A stretch of 64,000 nucleotides of DNA, from NCBI RefSeq assembly GCF_043195105.1, contig NZ_JBAFWO010000004.1. One strand, written 5' to 3'. Made by a program: the position numbers and the translations under genes. This document shows, in pieces, positions 27,618-37,641 of the stretch. How positions within the stretch are numbered: position 1 is the stretch's first letter; each line of letters starts with the position of its first letter. Source of the stretch: NCEH01 sp002257205 (GTDB lineage: Bacteria; Pseudomonadota; Alphaproteobacteria; Rhizobiales; Xanthobacteraceae). The notes under the pieces are model-generated. The model saw only the letters and a list, made by a program, of their open reading frames with translations, did no database searches and was not told the origin of the DNA.

Positions 27618-28076
27618 ATGGACCAAGAACAATTGAAGCTCGGCGACTTCCTGTGCTTCGCCGTCTATTCCACGGGGCACGCGTTCAACCGTGTCTACAA
27701 GCCGATCCTGGATCGGCTGGGAATCACCTATCCGCAATATCTGGTGATGGTCGCGCTCTGGGAGCGGGACGGCCAGACGGTGGGCCAGATCGGCGAAAGC
27801 CTGTTCCTGGAATCGAGCACCCTGACGCCGCTCCTGAAGCGCCTGGAAGCCGCCGGCCATGTGCGGCGGGAACGCGATACCCGGGACGAACGGCAGGTGC
27901 GGATCCATCTCACCGAAAAGGGCCGCGCGCTCCAGGCGGAGGCCAGGGACGTGCCGAGCTGCATCTTCGCGGCGACCGGCAAGAGCATCGAGGAGCTGAT
28001 CCGGCTTCAGGCCGAGATCGTCTCCCTGCGGGCCGCGCTGGATCGTTATGAAGGCCCGGACGCCGCCCGGACCTGA
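27618..28076 (+). CDS. MarR-family regulator, OhrR-like
   Basis: 152 residues. The segment LGDFLCFAVYSTGHAFNRVY (Cys at residue 13) followed by LGITYPQYLVMVALWERDG is diagnostic of OhrR-type organic-peroxide sensors, where this Cys is oxidised to release DNA. The winged helix is ESSTLTPLLKRLEAAGHVRR. The start at 27618 follows GAGGA; longer frames add residues not found in the family. No ohr (organic hydroperoxide reductase) gene is next to it, so the targets lie elsewhere or include the divergent NTF2/TetR unit. Confidence 0.82.
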   Translation: MDQEQLKLGDFLCFAVYSTGHAFNRVYKPILDRLGITYPQYLVMVALWERDGQTVGQIGESLFLESSTLTPLLKRLEAAGHVRRERDTRDERQVRIHLTEKGRALQAEARDVPSCIFAATGKSIEELIRLQAEIVSLRAALDRYEGPDAART

Positions 28077-28137
28077 GCGCGCCCCTTCAACGCCGGGCAG
28101 CGCATCTCGAACGAAGCACGGCTCAGCCGAACGCCCT

Positions 28138-30540
28138 TCAGCCGAGCGCCTTGAGGTGGCGCAGCGGCCGGCCGGGCGCGACGGCCTGCGCCGCCGCCGC
28201 GATGGCCGCGCTGTCGATGCCATGGGCGCGATAGAGATCGGCGATGGTGCCGGTCTGGCCGAAATGCTCCACGCCCAGCGCCCGCTGGCGGTGGCCGTGC
28301 ACCGAGCCGAGCCAGCCGAGCGTGGCGGGATGGCCGTCGATCACGCTCACCAGCCCACAATGGCGCGGCAGCGGGGCGAGCAGGCGTTCCACATGGCTCT
28401 GCGCGTGCACGAGGCCCCGTTCCCGCGCCCGCGCGGCGGCCGTCCAGCCCGCGTTCAGCCGGTCGGCGGAGGTGACGGCGAGCAGGCCCACATCGCGCCG
28501 GTCCTCGGCGATCAGGCCGACGGCCTCGATGGCTTCCGGTGTCACGGCGCCCTGCACGGCGATCACCACGTCGCAATTGGGGCCGGGCTCGCGCAGCCAA
28601 TAGGCGCCGTCGACCATATGGCGCTTCTGGGTTTCGGTGAGGGTGCGCTTGGGCTGCTCCAGCGGGCGGGTGGAGAGGCGGAAATAGACCGAGCCGCCGG
28701 CCTCGTCGCTCAGCCCGTTGCGCGCGTCGTCCCCGCCCGTGCCGTCGCGCTGCACATAGTCGAAGGCAAAGCCCATCAGGACCGCCAGCTCGTCCACGAA
28801 GCACGGCTCGAACGCCACCAGCCCGTCCTGCGCCATGCCGATCAGCGGCGTGGAGATGGATTGATGCGCCCCACCTTCCGGCGCCAGCGTCACGCCCGAC
28901 GGGGTGGCGACCAGAATGAAGCGGGCGTCCTGGTAGCAGGCATAATTCAGCGCATCGAGCCCGCGGCAGATGAAGGGATCGTACAAAGTCCCGATCGGGA
29001 TCAGCCGCGCCCCGAACAGGGAATGCGAGAGGCCGAGCGCGGAGAGCGCCAGGAACAGGTTCATCTCGGCGATGCCCAGTTCCAGATGCTGGCCTTTGGG
29101 CGAGAACTCCCAATTGAAGGTGGAGGGAATGCGCTCGCGCTTGAACACGTCGGACAGTTCGCGCTCGGCGAACAGGCCGCGCCGGTTCACCCACGGGCCA
29201 AGATTGGTGGAGACCGTCACATCCGGCGAAGTGGTGACGATGCGCGCGGCCAGATCGCTGTCGCCGCGCGCCAGCTCCTGCAGGATCAGCCCGAAGCCCG
29301 CCTGGGTGGAGAGGGTGGGATTGGGCGGCGTGGTGAGCGCCGGCACCGGCAGGGCCGGCGCGGTGAAGCGGCGGGTGCCTTCCTGCGCGAACGGGACTTT
29401 CTTCAGGAACGCATCGAGCGTCGCCGGCGGCGTCCCCAGCCCCTCGAACAGGTCCCATTCATGCCCGGCGCGGATCTTCATGGCGCCGCGCAGCACGTCC
29501 ATCTGCGCGGTGGTCATGAGGCCGGCGTGATTGTCCTTGTGCCCCGCGAGCGGCAGGCCGAACCCCTTCACCGTATAGCAGAGGAAGCAGACCGGCTTGT
29601 CGTGGTCGATGCTCTCGAAGGCCGCGATGATGCTCGGCAGGTCGTGGCCGCCGAGATTAGTCATCAGCGCTGAAAGCTCGGCATCCGAACGGCGGGCGAT
29701 GAGGGCAGAGACCTCGCCCTGGTCGCCGAGATCGTCCATCAGGCGCTTGCGCCAGGAGGCGCCGCCCTGGAAGGTGAGGGCGGAATATTCCGAGTTCGGG
29801 CAGGTGTCGATCCAGGCCTTCAGCGCCGCGCCGCCGGCCTCGGCGAAGGCAGCCTGCTGGAGCGAGCCGTATTTCAGGATCACCACCTGCCAGCCCATGG
29901 CTTCGAAAATGCCGACGAAGCGCTCGTACAGCCCTTCGCGCACCACGGCGTCCAGGCTCTGGCGGTTGTAATCCACCACCCACCAGGTGTTGCGCACATC
30001 GTGCTTCCAGCCCTCCAGCAGGGCTTCGAAGACATTGCCCTCGTCCAGCTCGGCATCGCCGACCAAAGCGATCATGCGGCCTTCCGGCCGCTCCGGGGCA
30101 AAACCGTGGGCGCGCACGTAATCCTGGGCGATCGAGGCGAACAGCGTCTGCGCGACGCCGAGGCCGACCGAGCCGGTGGAGAAATCCACGTCGTCCGTGT
30201 CCTTGGTGCGCGAGGGATAGGATTGCGCGCCCTTGAATGCCCGGAAGGCCTCCAGCTTCTCGCGGGTCTGGTGGCCCAGCAGATATTGGATGGCGTGGAA
30301 CACCGGGCTCGCGTGCGGCTTCACCGCGACGCGGTCCTGCGGCCGCAGCACGCGGAAATAGAGCGCCGTGAGGATGGTCGCGAGCGAGGCGGAGGAGGCC
30401 TGGTGGCCGCCCACCTTCAGCCCGTCGTCGCTCGGGCGCAGATGGTTGGCGTTATGGATGGTCCAGCTGGCGAGCCAGAGCACCTTGCGCTCCAGCTCGG
30501 CCAGGATGGCGAGGTCTGTCGCGTCGCGGGCCTGGGTCAT
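28138..30540 (-). CDS. Transketolase / pyruvate dehydrogenase E1-like thiamine diphosphate enzyme
   Basis: 800 residues. The ThDP/Mg motif is GDAELDEGNVFEALLEGWKH with VDYNRQSLD (about residues 185-225). The N-terminal GLKVGGHQASSASLATILTA and the partner domain starting near 500 (EFSPKGQHLELGIAEMNLFL) resemble AceE-type E1 and transketolases in one chain. This group is often annotated simply as transketolase. No E2/E3 genes are adjacent, so dehydrogenase-complex function is doubtful. The start at 30540 has a GGAGATGAG site; the open frame upstream is Arg-rich leader. It is divergent from an Lrp/AsnC gene, suggesting control by an amino or keto acid. Confidence 0.8.
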   Translation of the reverse strand: MTQARDATDLAILAELERKVLWLASWTIHNANHLRPSDDGLKVGGHQASSASLATILTALYFRVLRPQDRVAVKPHASPVFHAIQYLLGHQTREKLEAFRAFKGAQSYPSRTKDTDDVDFSTGSVGLGVAQTLFASIAQDYVRAHGFAPERPEGRMIALVGDAELDEGNVFEALLEGWKHDVRNTWWVVDYNRQSLDAVVREGLYERFVGIFEAMGWQVVILKYGSLQQAAFAEAGGAALKAWIDTCPNSEYSALTFQGGASWRKRLMDDLGDQGEVSALIARRSDAELSALMTNLGGHDLPSIIAAFESIDHDKPVCFLCYTVKGFGLPLAGHKDNHAGLMTTAQMDVLRGAMKIRAGHEWDLFEGLGTPPATLDAFLKKVPFAQEGTRRFTAPALPVPALTTPPNPTLSTQAGFGLILQELARGDSDLAARIVTTSPDVTVSTNLGPWVNRRGLFAERELSDVFKRERIPSTFNWEFSPKGQHLELGIAEMNLFLALSALGLSHSLFGARLIPIGTLYDPFICRGLDALNYACYQDARFILVATPSGVTLAPEGGAHQSISTPLIGMAQDGLVAFEPCFVDELAVLMGFAFDYVQRDGTGGDDARNGLSDEAGGSVYFRLSTRPLEQPKRTLTETQKRHMVDGAYWLREPGPNCDVVIAVQGAVTPEAIEAVGLIAEDRRDVGLLAVTSADRLNAGWTAAARARERGLVHAQSHVERLLAPLPRHCGLVSVIDGHPATLGWLGSVHGHRQRALGVEHFGQTGTIADLYRAHGIDSAAIAAAAQAVAPGRPLRHLKALG

Positions 30541-30683
30541 GGTCTCATCTCCTCGGCCGCCGCACCGGCGGTGCCAGGAGTGAAGATTACGCTTCGATGG
30601 GGGGTGAAAATCGCCTATTTGAGGCTCGCGCGGAGCAATGTTTAGCGTATCCTGCCGTTTCGTTCTCCTCCTACGCACGAAAC
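30541..30683. promoter_or_regulatory. Divergent promoter region of transketolase-like gene and Lrp-type regulator
   Basis: 143 bases carrying promoters for both genes. Lrp/AsnC proteins usually control a divergent neighbour, so the binding site probably lies here. No clean palindrome was found by eye. Confidence 0.4.
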
Positions 30684-31148
30684 ATGCGCCTCATGGACCT
30701 GCTCGACCGCAAGATCCTGTCCGCCCTCCAGGAGGATGGGCGCATCACCATCGCCGAGCTCGCGGCGCGGGTGGGGCTGTCCTCCTCGCCCTGCCTGCGC
30801 CGCGTGCGGCATCTGGAGGAAGAAGGGCTGATCACGCGCTATGTGGCGGTGCTGGACCAGCGGGCGGTGGGCCTGCCGGTGAGCGTGTTCGTCTCGATCA
30901 AGCTGGAGCGCCAGCGCGAAGACGCGCTCGATGCCTTCGCCGCCGCCATCCGCCATTGGCCCGAGGTGCTGGAATGCTACCTCATGACCGGCCAGCGCGA
31001 TTACCTTTTGCGGGTGGTGGTGGCCGATCTGGAATCCTATGAACGCTTCCTGAAGCAGAAGCTGACCCGGGTCGAAGGCATCGCCTCCATCGAATCGTCC
31101 TTCGCCCTGGAGCAGGTGAAATATTCCAACGTCCTGCCCTTGATCTGA
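30684..31148 (+). CDS. Lrp/AsnC-family transcriptional regulator
   Basis: 154 residues. N-terminal winged HTH: LDRKILSALQEDGRITIAEL and VGLSSSPCLRRVRHLEEEGL. The C-terminal RAM domain runs from about residue 70 (VSVFVSIKLERQREDALDAF) to the end. ATG at 30684 or 30693 are both acceptable (neither has a strong ribosome site). It likely senses an amino acid or related ligand and controls the divergent transketolase-like gene. Confidence 0.88.
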   Translation: MRLMDLLDRKILSALQEDGRITIAELAARVGLSSSPCLRRVRHLEEEGLITRYVAVLDQRAVGLPVSVFVSIKLERQREDALDAFAAAIRHWPEVLECYLMTGQRDYLLRVVVADLESYERFLKQKLTRVEGIASIESSFALEQVKYSNVLPLI

Positions 31149-31164
31149 ATGAAAGGAGCGCGCC

Positions 31165-31953
31165 ATGGCCATTCGCGTCGGCATCGGGGGATGGACCTTC
31201 GAACCTTGGCGGGGCACGTTTTTTCCCGAGGGGCTCAAGCACGCCAAGGAATTGGAATTCGCCAGCCGGGCGGTGACCTCCATCGAGATCAATGGCACCT
31301 TCTATCGCGGGCAGACGCCCAAGACCTATAAAAGCTGGGCGGACCAGGTGCCGGAGGGGTTCGTGTTCGCGCTCAAGGCGACGCGCTTCTGTACCCATCG
31401 CCGGGTGCTGGCGGAGGCGGGCGAGAGCGTCGCGCGCTTCGTGGACGGGGGCATCGCCGAGATGGGCGAGAAGCTCGGCCCCATCAACTGGCAGTTCGCG
31501 CCCACAAAAGCCTTCGACCCGGAGGATTTCGCCGCTTTCCTCGCCCTCCTTCCAGAGAGCGTCGACGGGGTGAAGCTGCGCCATGCGGTCGAGGTGCGCC
31601 ACGAGAGCTTCTGCACGGCGGATTTCGTCGCGCTGGCGGCGAAGCACAAGGTGGCGATCATCTATGCCGACAAGCCCGGCTATCCCGCCATTGCCGATAT
31701 CACGGCCGATTTCGTCTATGCCCGCCTTCAGGACGCGCGGGAGGAAGTGGAGACCGGCTATGAGCCCAAGGCCCTCGACCAATGGGCGGCTCGGGCGGCG
31801 AGCTGGGCGGAAGGGAAGGTGCCGAAGGATCTGAAGCCCCTCGCCGCCAAAGCACCCGCCAAGGGCCCGCGCGATGTGTTCGTCTACATGATCAATGGGG
31901 CGAAGGTCCGTGCGCCGGCGGCGGCGCAGGCTTTGCTGGCGCGTGTTTGCTGA
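31165..31953 (+). CDS. DUF72 (YecE-like) protein
   Basis: 262 residues. The opening IRVGIGGWTFEPWRGTFFPE and EINGTFYRGQTPKTYKSWAD, and the end DVFVYMINGAKVRAPAAAQA, are diagnostic of DUF72, a TIM-barrel family of unknown reaction. The start at 31165 follows GAAAGGAG and lies 16 bases after the Lrp gene, so the two may be co-transcribed. The 3' end overlaps the convergent K+ channel gene by 62 bases. Confidence 0.9.
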   Translation: MAIRVGIGGWTFEPWRGTFFPEGLKHAKELEFASRAVTSIEINGTFYRGQTPKTYKSWADQVPEGFVFALKATRFCTHRRVLAEAGESVARFVDGGIAEMGEKLGPINWQFAPTKAFDPEDFAAFLALLPESVDGVKLRHAVEVRHESFCTADFVALAAKHKVAIIYADKPGYPAIADITADFVYARLQDAREEVETGYEPKALDQWAARAASWAEGKVPKDLKPLAAKAPAKGPRDVFVYMINGAKVRAPAAAQALLARVC

Positions 31954-32389
31954 CCGGATCCTTCAGGAAACCCAGCATGTCGGTGATGCGGGTGAGCACG
32001 GCGAACAGGATCGCCGTGGACCAGCCGAACATCAGCATGCCGTTGGCCGCCGTCACCGGGCCGAGAAGCCGCCATTCCGGCGTCGGCAGGATGTCGCCAT
32101 AGCCGAGCGTGGTGAAGTTCACGAATGCCAGATAATAGGCGTCGCGGCCGTCCTTGACCGCGCCCAGCAGGTCGTAGGCGATCGCCCAGACGCCGACCTG
32201 GACGAGATGGGTGGCGGTGAGCATGGTGCCGGTGAGCACCATGCCTATCTGTAGGATCACATAGCGGCGCTTCAGGCTGCGCCCATGCGCCAGGCGCCGC
32301 ATGGCGGTGATCAGCGCCACGCTCGCGAGCGCTTGAAGCGCGACATTCACCAGGCTGATGAACAATCCGATCAAAAGTTCGCCTGGCAT
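31892..32389 (-). CDS. Two-TM potassium channel family protein
   Basis: 165 residues. The pore signature FVNFTTLGYGDILPTPEWR (selectivity filter TLGYGD) lies near residues 90-108 between hydrophobic helices, the Ion_trans_2 architecture. An extra N-terminal TM (GLFISLVNVALQALASVAL) and a second helix (VILQIGMVLTGTMLTATHLV) precede the pore. The C-terminus is a short Pro-rich tail. No RCK/TrkA regulatory domain is attached. The start MPGELLIGL at 32389 is the natural one; the longer open frame reads the antisense of the neighbouring gene. Confidence 0.82.
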   Translation of the reverse strand: MPGELLIGLFISLVNVALQALASVALITAMRRLAHGRSLKRRYVILQIGMVLTGTMLTATHLVQVGVWAIAYDLLGAVKDGRDAYYLAFVNFTTLGYGDILPTPEWRLLGPVTAANGMLMFGWSTAILFAVLTRITDMLGFLKDPVSKHAPAKPAPPPAHGPSPH

Positions 32390-32492
32390 TTGCCGCGCCC
32401 GCTGCCCCCGGGCCGCGCCGGCCCGTTTCGCTTTCTCATTGGCCGTAACCGCAACCGGGCGCAAGGGGCGCGCGAAGGGGGTGCAAAGGGGT

Positions 32493-32517
32493 GGAACCCG
32501 GATGCCGGCGGAGCGTT
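32493..32517 (+). promoter_or_regulatory. Sigma-EcfG (general stress) promoter
   Basis: GGAAC - 16 nt - CGTT, exact match to the alphaproteobacterial EcfG consensus, about 80 bases upstream of the small gene at 32603. Confidence 0.65.
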
Positions 32518-32602
32518 TCTCCCCATGGGGAGAAGAGGCAGGTGGGGCCGAAAGGATGGCCGCAGGCGCGCCGCGCTTGTGGGCGAGCTTTGGAGGCAGA
32601 CA

Positions 32603-32845
32603 ATGAGCGCATCGACGCACGCCACGGAAAAGCCCGTGAAACTTCAATATTGGTCCAGCTCCCATTCGGTGAACGCACCCGACCGCTGGCCCGAACCCTA
32701 TGGCTTCGAAACCGTGGAGGACGCGGTCGCGTTCGCGGCCACGCAGGCGCCGGCGAACCGGGAATTGGCCTGGCTGCGCAAGCCCGACGGCACGGTGATG
32801 ACCCCGGAACAGATCCTGCGCGCGTTCCAGATGCGCGCCGGCTGA
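32603..32845 (+). CDS. Small conserved-looking protein of unknown function under a stress promoter
   Basis: 80 residues, MSASTHATEKPVKLQYWSSS then PEPYGFETVEDAVAFAATQA and LRKPDGTVMTPEQILRAFQM. Soluble, no TM or signal peptide. The middle looks like a small alpha/beta fold of the kind found in short rhizobial stress proteins, but I cannot name a family. A clear TGGAGG site lies eight bases before the ATG. An EcfG-type promoter at 32493-32517 makes it a candidate member of the GSR regulon far from the main GSR cluster. Confidence 0.65.
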   Translation: MSASTHATEKPVKLQYWSSSHSVNAPDRWPEPYGFETVEDAVAFAATQAPANRELAWLRKPDGTVMTPEQILRAFQMRAG

Positions 32846-32971
32846 CGCAGCGCCGGACGCTCTTCGCGCCGCCCCGGATTGCTTTAGCCGGGAGCATGTG
32901 TATTTTGCACCGCGAAATTCGCGGGAGCGGGTCCGAGGTATCGGGCCCGCGTTTTGGTGTTTGAGAATCTT

Positions 32972-34798
<1,827 letters not shown>

Positions 34799-34828
34799 TC
34801 GCCGCCCTCTATCTACCGCGTCGCTTTC

Positions 34829-34857
34829 ACACCCTCGGCAGTCCCTGCCGGGGGTGT
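34829..34857 (+). terminator. Rho-independent terminator of typA
   Basis: 13-bp stem ACACCCTCGGCAG/CTGCCGGGGGTGT (one mismatch/GU) with a 3-nt loop, followed by TTTCGTTTT. Confidence 0.85.
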
Positions 34858-35175
34858 TTCGTTTTCCGGGCTGCGACTCGGCTTTCCCGCCGCCCTGCCG
34901 CTATCGCTCCGTCGCTCTCGACTCTGAGGCGGCAAATAGCTGTGGGTTTGGTGGATGCGGTGCAAGCGCCGAAACAGGTTGGCGGGCGAGGGTTTGCGTC
35001 GGCCGTTCGTGAGGCGGGAGCGGAATCCGCGTTTCTCTGGGGAACCGGCAAGGCTATGCGCAGCGTTGACAGTTGGCTAAAGCGCTCCTACCACTGTTAA
35101 GCCGGCCGGTTTGCAAGAACAGAGACAAGGGGTGGAGAAACGCTTCGCCTCTGGTCTCAAAGAGGATCAAATCGC
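34858..35175. promoter_or_regulatory. Leader and promoter region of hpf
   Basis: About 320 bases without a gene. TTGACA at 35066-35071 with a weak -10 (TACCAC) 17 bases on is a possible housekeeping promoter. A GGAAC...CGTT pair (35041-35067) has an 18-base spacer and is not counted as an EcfG site. Confidence 0.35.
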
Positions 35176-35772
35176 ATGGCTCTACGTGTCTCGGGTAAGA
35201 ATATCGACATCGGAGAGGCCCTCCGGACCCGCTTGTCGGACCGGATTTCCGAGGTGATCGGGAAATATTTCGACGGCGGCTGGTCTGGCCATGTCACCGT
35301 TGCCCGCGATGGGTCCGGATATCGCTCCGAGTGCATGCTGCACCTCGATTCCGGCGTCAATCTTCAGGCCCACGGAAACGCGCATGACGCGAATTCCTGC
35401 GCCGATGCCGCCGTCGACAAGGTGGAGAAGCGGCTGCGCCGCTACAAGCAGCGCCTCAAGGATAAGCACGGGCATGGCAATGGCGATCTCAAGGGCGACG
35501 ATCTGAGCGCCCAGAGCTATGTGCTGTCCACTCCCGACATTGAGACCGACGAGGAAATCGAGGGCTGGAGCCCCACCGTCGTCGCCGAGCAGGTCACCAA
35601 GCTGCGCAGCCTTTCGGTGCGCGATGCGGTGGTTGAGCTTGAGATCACCGGGGCATCCGTGGTTGTCTTCCGCCATGTCAACCACGGGCGGATGAGCGTG
35701 GTCTACCGCAGGCCGGACGGGCATGTCGGCTGGATCGATCCCTCGGCCTTCGCCCTTGAGGAAACCCATTGA
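35176..35772 (+). CDS. hpf: Long-form ribosome hibernation promoting factor (HPF/RaiA)
   Basis: 198 residues. N-terminal RaiA domain (residues 1-100): LRVSGKNIDIGEALRTRLSD and AADAAVDKVEKRLRRYKQRL. A linker of about 35 residues leads to the C-terminal dimerisation domain (VRDAVVELEITGASVVVFRH, MSVVYRRPDGHVGWIDP). Long HPF joins 70S ribosomes into inactive 100S dimers in stationary phase. Two genes downstream of typA and 80 bases ahead of ptsN, an order common in Alphaproteobacteria. Confidence 0.94.
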   Translation: MALRVSGKNIDIGEALRTRLSDRISEVIGKYFDGGWSGHVTVARDGSGYRSECMLHLDSGVNLQAHGNAHDANSCADAAVDKVEKRLRRYKQRLKDKHGHGNGDLKGDDLSAQSYVLSTPDIETDEEIEGWSPTVVAEQVTKLRSLSVRDAVVELEITGASVVVFRHVNHGRMSVVYRRPDGHVGWIDPSAFALEETH

Positions 35773-35852
35773 CCGGCAGCTGGGCTTGGGAATAGCGTCC
35801 CCCGCGTTCTCGGAGCCCACCCCGGCCGCCAGTCGCCAGGGATTTTCAACCT

Positions 35853-36317
35853 ATGCCTCTCGCCGATCTTCTCGCCCCCGATGCGGTTTTCCCGTCCTTG
35901 AGGGCGAGCAGCAAGAAGCAGGCTCTCCAGGAGCTTGCTCAGCATGCCGCGGTGCTCATCAACCGCGATGCCCGGGAGATATTCGAGACGCTGCTTCAAC
36001 GCGAGCGCCTCGGATCGACCGGCGTCGGCAGCGGCATCGCCATTCCGCACGGAAAGTTGCCGAAGCTCGACAAGCTGTTCGGCGCCTTCGCGCGCCTGGA
36101 AAAGCCGATCGACTTCGAGGCCCTGGATGGTGAGCCGGTGGATCTGGTGTTCCTGCTCCTGGCGCCTGAGGCGGCGGGGGCGGACCATCTGAAAGCGCTG
36201 GCCCGGGTCGCGCGCATGCTGCGGGACCCGGATATCGCCGAAAAGCTGCGGGCCTCGCGCGATGCCCGCTCGATTCACACGCTGCTCACCGCCGCATCGG
36301 CGTCCGACGCGGCCTGA
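35853..36317 (+). CDS. ptsN: PTS IIA-like nitrogen regulatory protein (EIIANtr)
   Basis: 154 residues. The phosphorylated His is residue 66 in GSGIAIPHGKLPKLDK, preceded by ERLGSTGVG as in all PtsN proteins. It receives phosphate from PtsP/NPr and controls potassium and nitrogen/carbon-related functions; alphaproteobacteria usually have this regulatory PTS without sugar transport. It lies directly after hpf and may share its transcript. Confidence 0.94.
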   Translation: MPLADLLAPDAVFPSLRASSKKQALQELAQHAAVLINRDAREIFETLLQRERLGSTGVGSGIAIPHGKLPKLDKLFGAFARLEKPIDFEALDGEPVDLVFLLLAPEAAGADHLKALARVARMLRDPDIAEKLRASRDARSIHTLLTAASASDAA

Positions 36318-36567
36318 AGCGTTCGCTTTTCGTTGTATGGAAAAGATGAGGCGGCCGGAAACGGGCGCCTCGCGCGTTTTCGCGTCAGGTCATCGCGCGC
36401 ACGCCAAATGCAGCAGACCGACTGGAACCTGCGGCACGCCCGGCGCTATGGGTGCACTCAAAGCTGTGATCGTGGAGCGCCGAAGCCGGCACGCGAGCAT
36501 GTTCTGGTGCGAACCGGAGCCCAGTTCGCGAGCCGCCGCGCCCGCAGGCGCGGCGTGCTCTGTTCGC

Positions 36568-36837
36568 TCAATGCACCGAAACCGTGATCAGTTCATGCTC
36601 GCTGGCATTGGCGAGCGCGGCTTCCCGGCTGTCGGTCAGCATGATGGGCGTGCCATCGGCGGCGTGCAGGGTGAACAGGGTCAGCCCCGGCGCGATCTGC
36701 GGCGCCTGGGGGAACAGGCGCGGCACGTCTTCCGACCGGATGGTGCGCAAATAGGCGATCTCGCCGCCGCCCAGGCCCGCAAGGGCTTCCGGGCTGAGGG
36801 GCATGGCGCTGGTGTCTGTGATGCTCTTCTCAATCAT
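36568..36837 (-). CDS. DUF1150 protein
   Basis: 89 residues beginning MIEKSITDTSAMPLSPEALA, with LGGGEIAYLRTIRSEDVPRL and LFTLHAADGTPIMLTDSREA, the DUF1150 pattern found beside Hsp20 in many Hyphomicrobiales. Function unknown. The start at 36837 drops eight weakly supported upstream residues. The gene follows hsp20 on the same strand. It also has its own exact EcfG-type promoter in the gap (36860-36884), with a predicted leader of about 20 bases. Confidence 0.85.
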   Translation of the reverse strand: MIEKSITDTSAMPLSPEALAGLGGGEIAYLRTIRSEDVPRLFPQAPQIAPGLTLFTLHAADGTPIMLTDSREAALANASEHELITVSVH

Positions 36838-36859
36838 TTTCTCAACCTCTCCATTCCGC

Positions 36860-36884
36860 AACGCCGACCTTTCCCTTCCGTTCC
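36860..36884 (-). promoter_or_regulatory. Sigma-EcfG promoter of the DUF1150 gene
   Basis: On the minus strand GGAAC - 16 nt - CGTT, between the hsp20 stop and the DUF1150 start. Confidence 0.65.
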
Positions 36885-36885
36885 T

Positions 36886-37314
36886 TCACGGTCGGGCGAC
36901 GATGTCGATGCGCTTGGCCTGCCGGGTCGGTTCCGGGCGGACGAGATCGATGGACAGAAGTCCGTTGCGCAATTCGGCGCCGAGCACATTCATGCCCTCG
37001 GCCAGAACGAACGTGCGCTGGAACTGACGGGCCGCGATCCCCCTGTGCAGGTAGATCCGGTCTTCCCCATCCTCGACCTGGCGGCCGCGAATGGTCAGCT
37101 CCTTCTCCTCGAGGGTGACGTCGAGCTGTTCGACGGTAAACCCCGCGACGGCGAGCGTGATACGCAGCCGGAGCGGCGCGCCGGTGGACGAATCGATCCT
37201 CTCGACATTGTAGGGAGGATAACCCTCGGCCCCCTTGGTCACCCGGTCGAGCACCCGCTCGACCTCGTCGAAACCCAGAAGGAAGGGGTTCGACAATGAA
37301 GAGATCCGCGACAT
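36886..37314 (-). CDS. Hsp20/alpha-crystallin small heat-shock protein (IbpA-like)
   Basis: 142 residues. The alpha-crystallin domain covers about 35-130: PPYNVERIDSSTGAPLRLRI, LAVAGFTVEQLDVTLEEKEL, and the closing AELRNGLLSIDLVRP (the G-x-L/I motif). The N-terminus MSRISSLSNPFLLGFDEVER is typical of rhizobial class A small Hsps. An ATP-independent holdase in the cytosol. A hairpin spanning its ribosome binding site (37320-37341) may make translation heat-dependent. Followed by the DUF1150 gene. Confidence 0.93.
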   Translation of the reverse strand: MSRISSLSNPFLLGFDEVERVLDRVTKGAEGYPPYNVERIDSSTGAPLRLRITLAVAGFTVEQLDVTLEEKELTIRGRQVEDGEDRIYLHRGIAARQFQRTFVLAEGMNVLGAELRNGLLSIDLVRPEPTRQAKRIDIVARP

Positions 37315-37319
37315 AAGCC

Positions 37320-37341
37320 AAAGTCCTCATCAAGCGACTTT
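37320..37341 (-). promoter_or_regulatory. Possible RNA thermometer hairpin over the hsp20 ribosome site
   Basis: In the hsp20 leader AAAGTC pairs with GACTTT across a 10-nt loop, and the Shine-Dalgarno GAGGAC lies partly in the stem, 10 bases before the ATG. Compatible with a ROSE-like element, as known for rhizobial small Hsps, but short. Confidence 0.35.
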
Positions 37342-37530
37342 GCGGTTCGGATGTTGCCCTATCCGGGCCGCATCCATCGGGACCCCATGAGGCACCCCGA
37401 CGCCATTCCATATGGTGGCATTCCAGGGATGCCGCAAGATGTCGTGCCGCACCATGCGCCGCGCACCTCCGGCCACCGCGACGCTCCCGTCTGAACGGCC
37501 GGGTTCGCGCCTGCTTTTTCGAGGTCGCGC

Positions 37531-37555
37531 GGAACCTTGCGCCCGGCGCTGCGTT
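37531..37555 (+). promoter_or_regulatory. Sigma-EcfG promoter of the large mechanosensitive channel gene
   Basis: GGAAC - 16 nt - CGTT, exact, 87 bases upstream of the start at 37642. The rest of the 327-base gap 37315-37641 shows no gene. Confidence 0.65.
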
Positions 37556-37641
37556 TGCTGCTCAGCCTGTTTCCGTTTTGCAGCGGATGCCTGCGCGCGC
37601 GGTGCCGTTCGCCCGCTTCACGCTAAGCACAGGAACTGCCG

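Noticed and set aside
28048..29673. 541-residue plus-strand open frame
   Set aside because: Antisense shadow of the transketolase-like gene, whose motifs are unambiguous on the minus strand.
35041..35067. EcfG promoter ahead of hpf
   Set aside because: GGAAC and CGTT are 18 bases apart, outside the 16-17 spacing; a TTGACA overlaps it.
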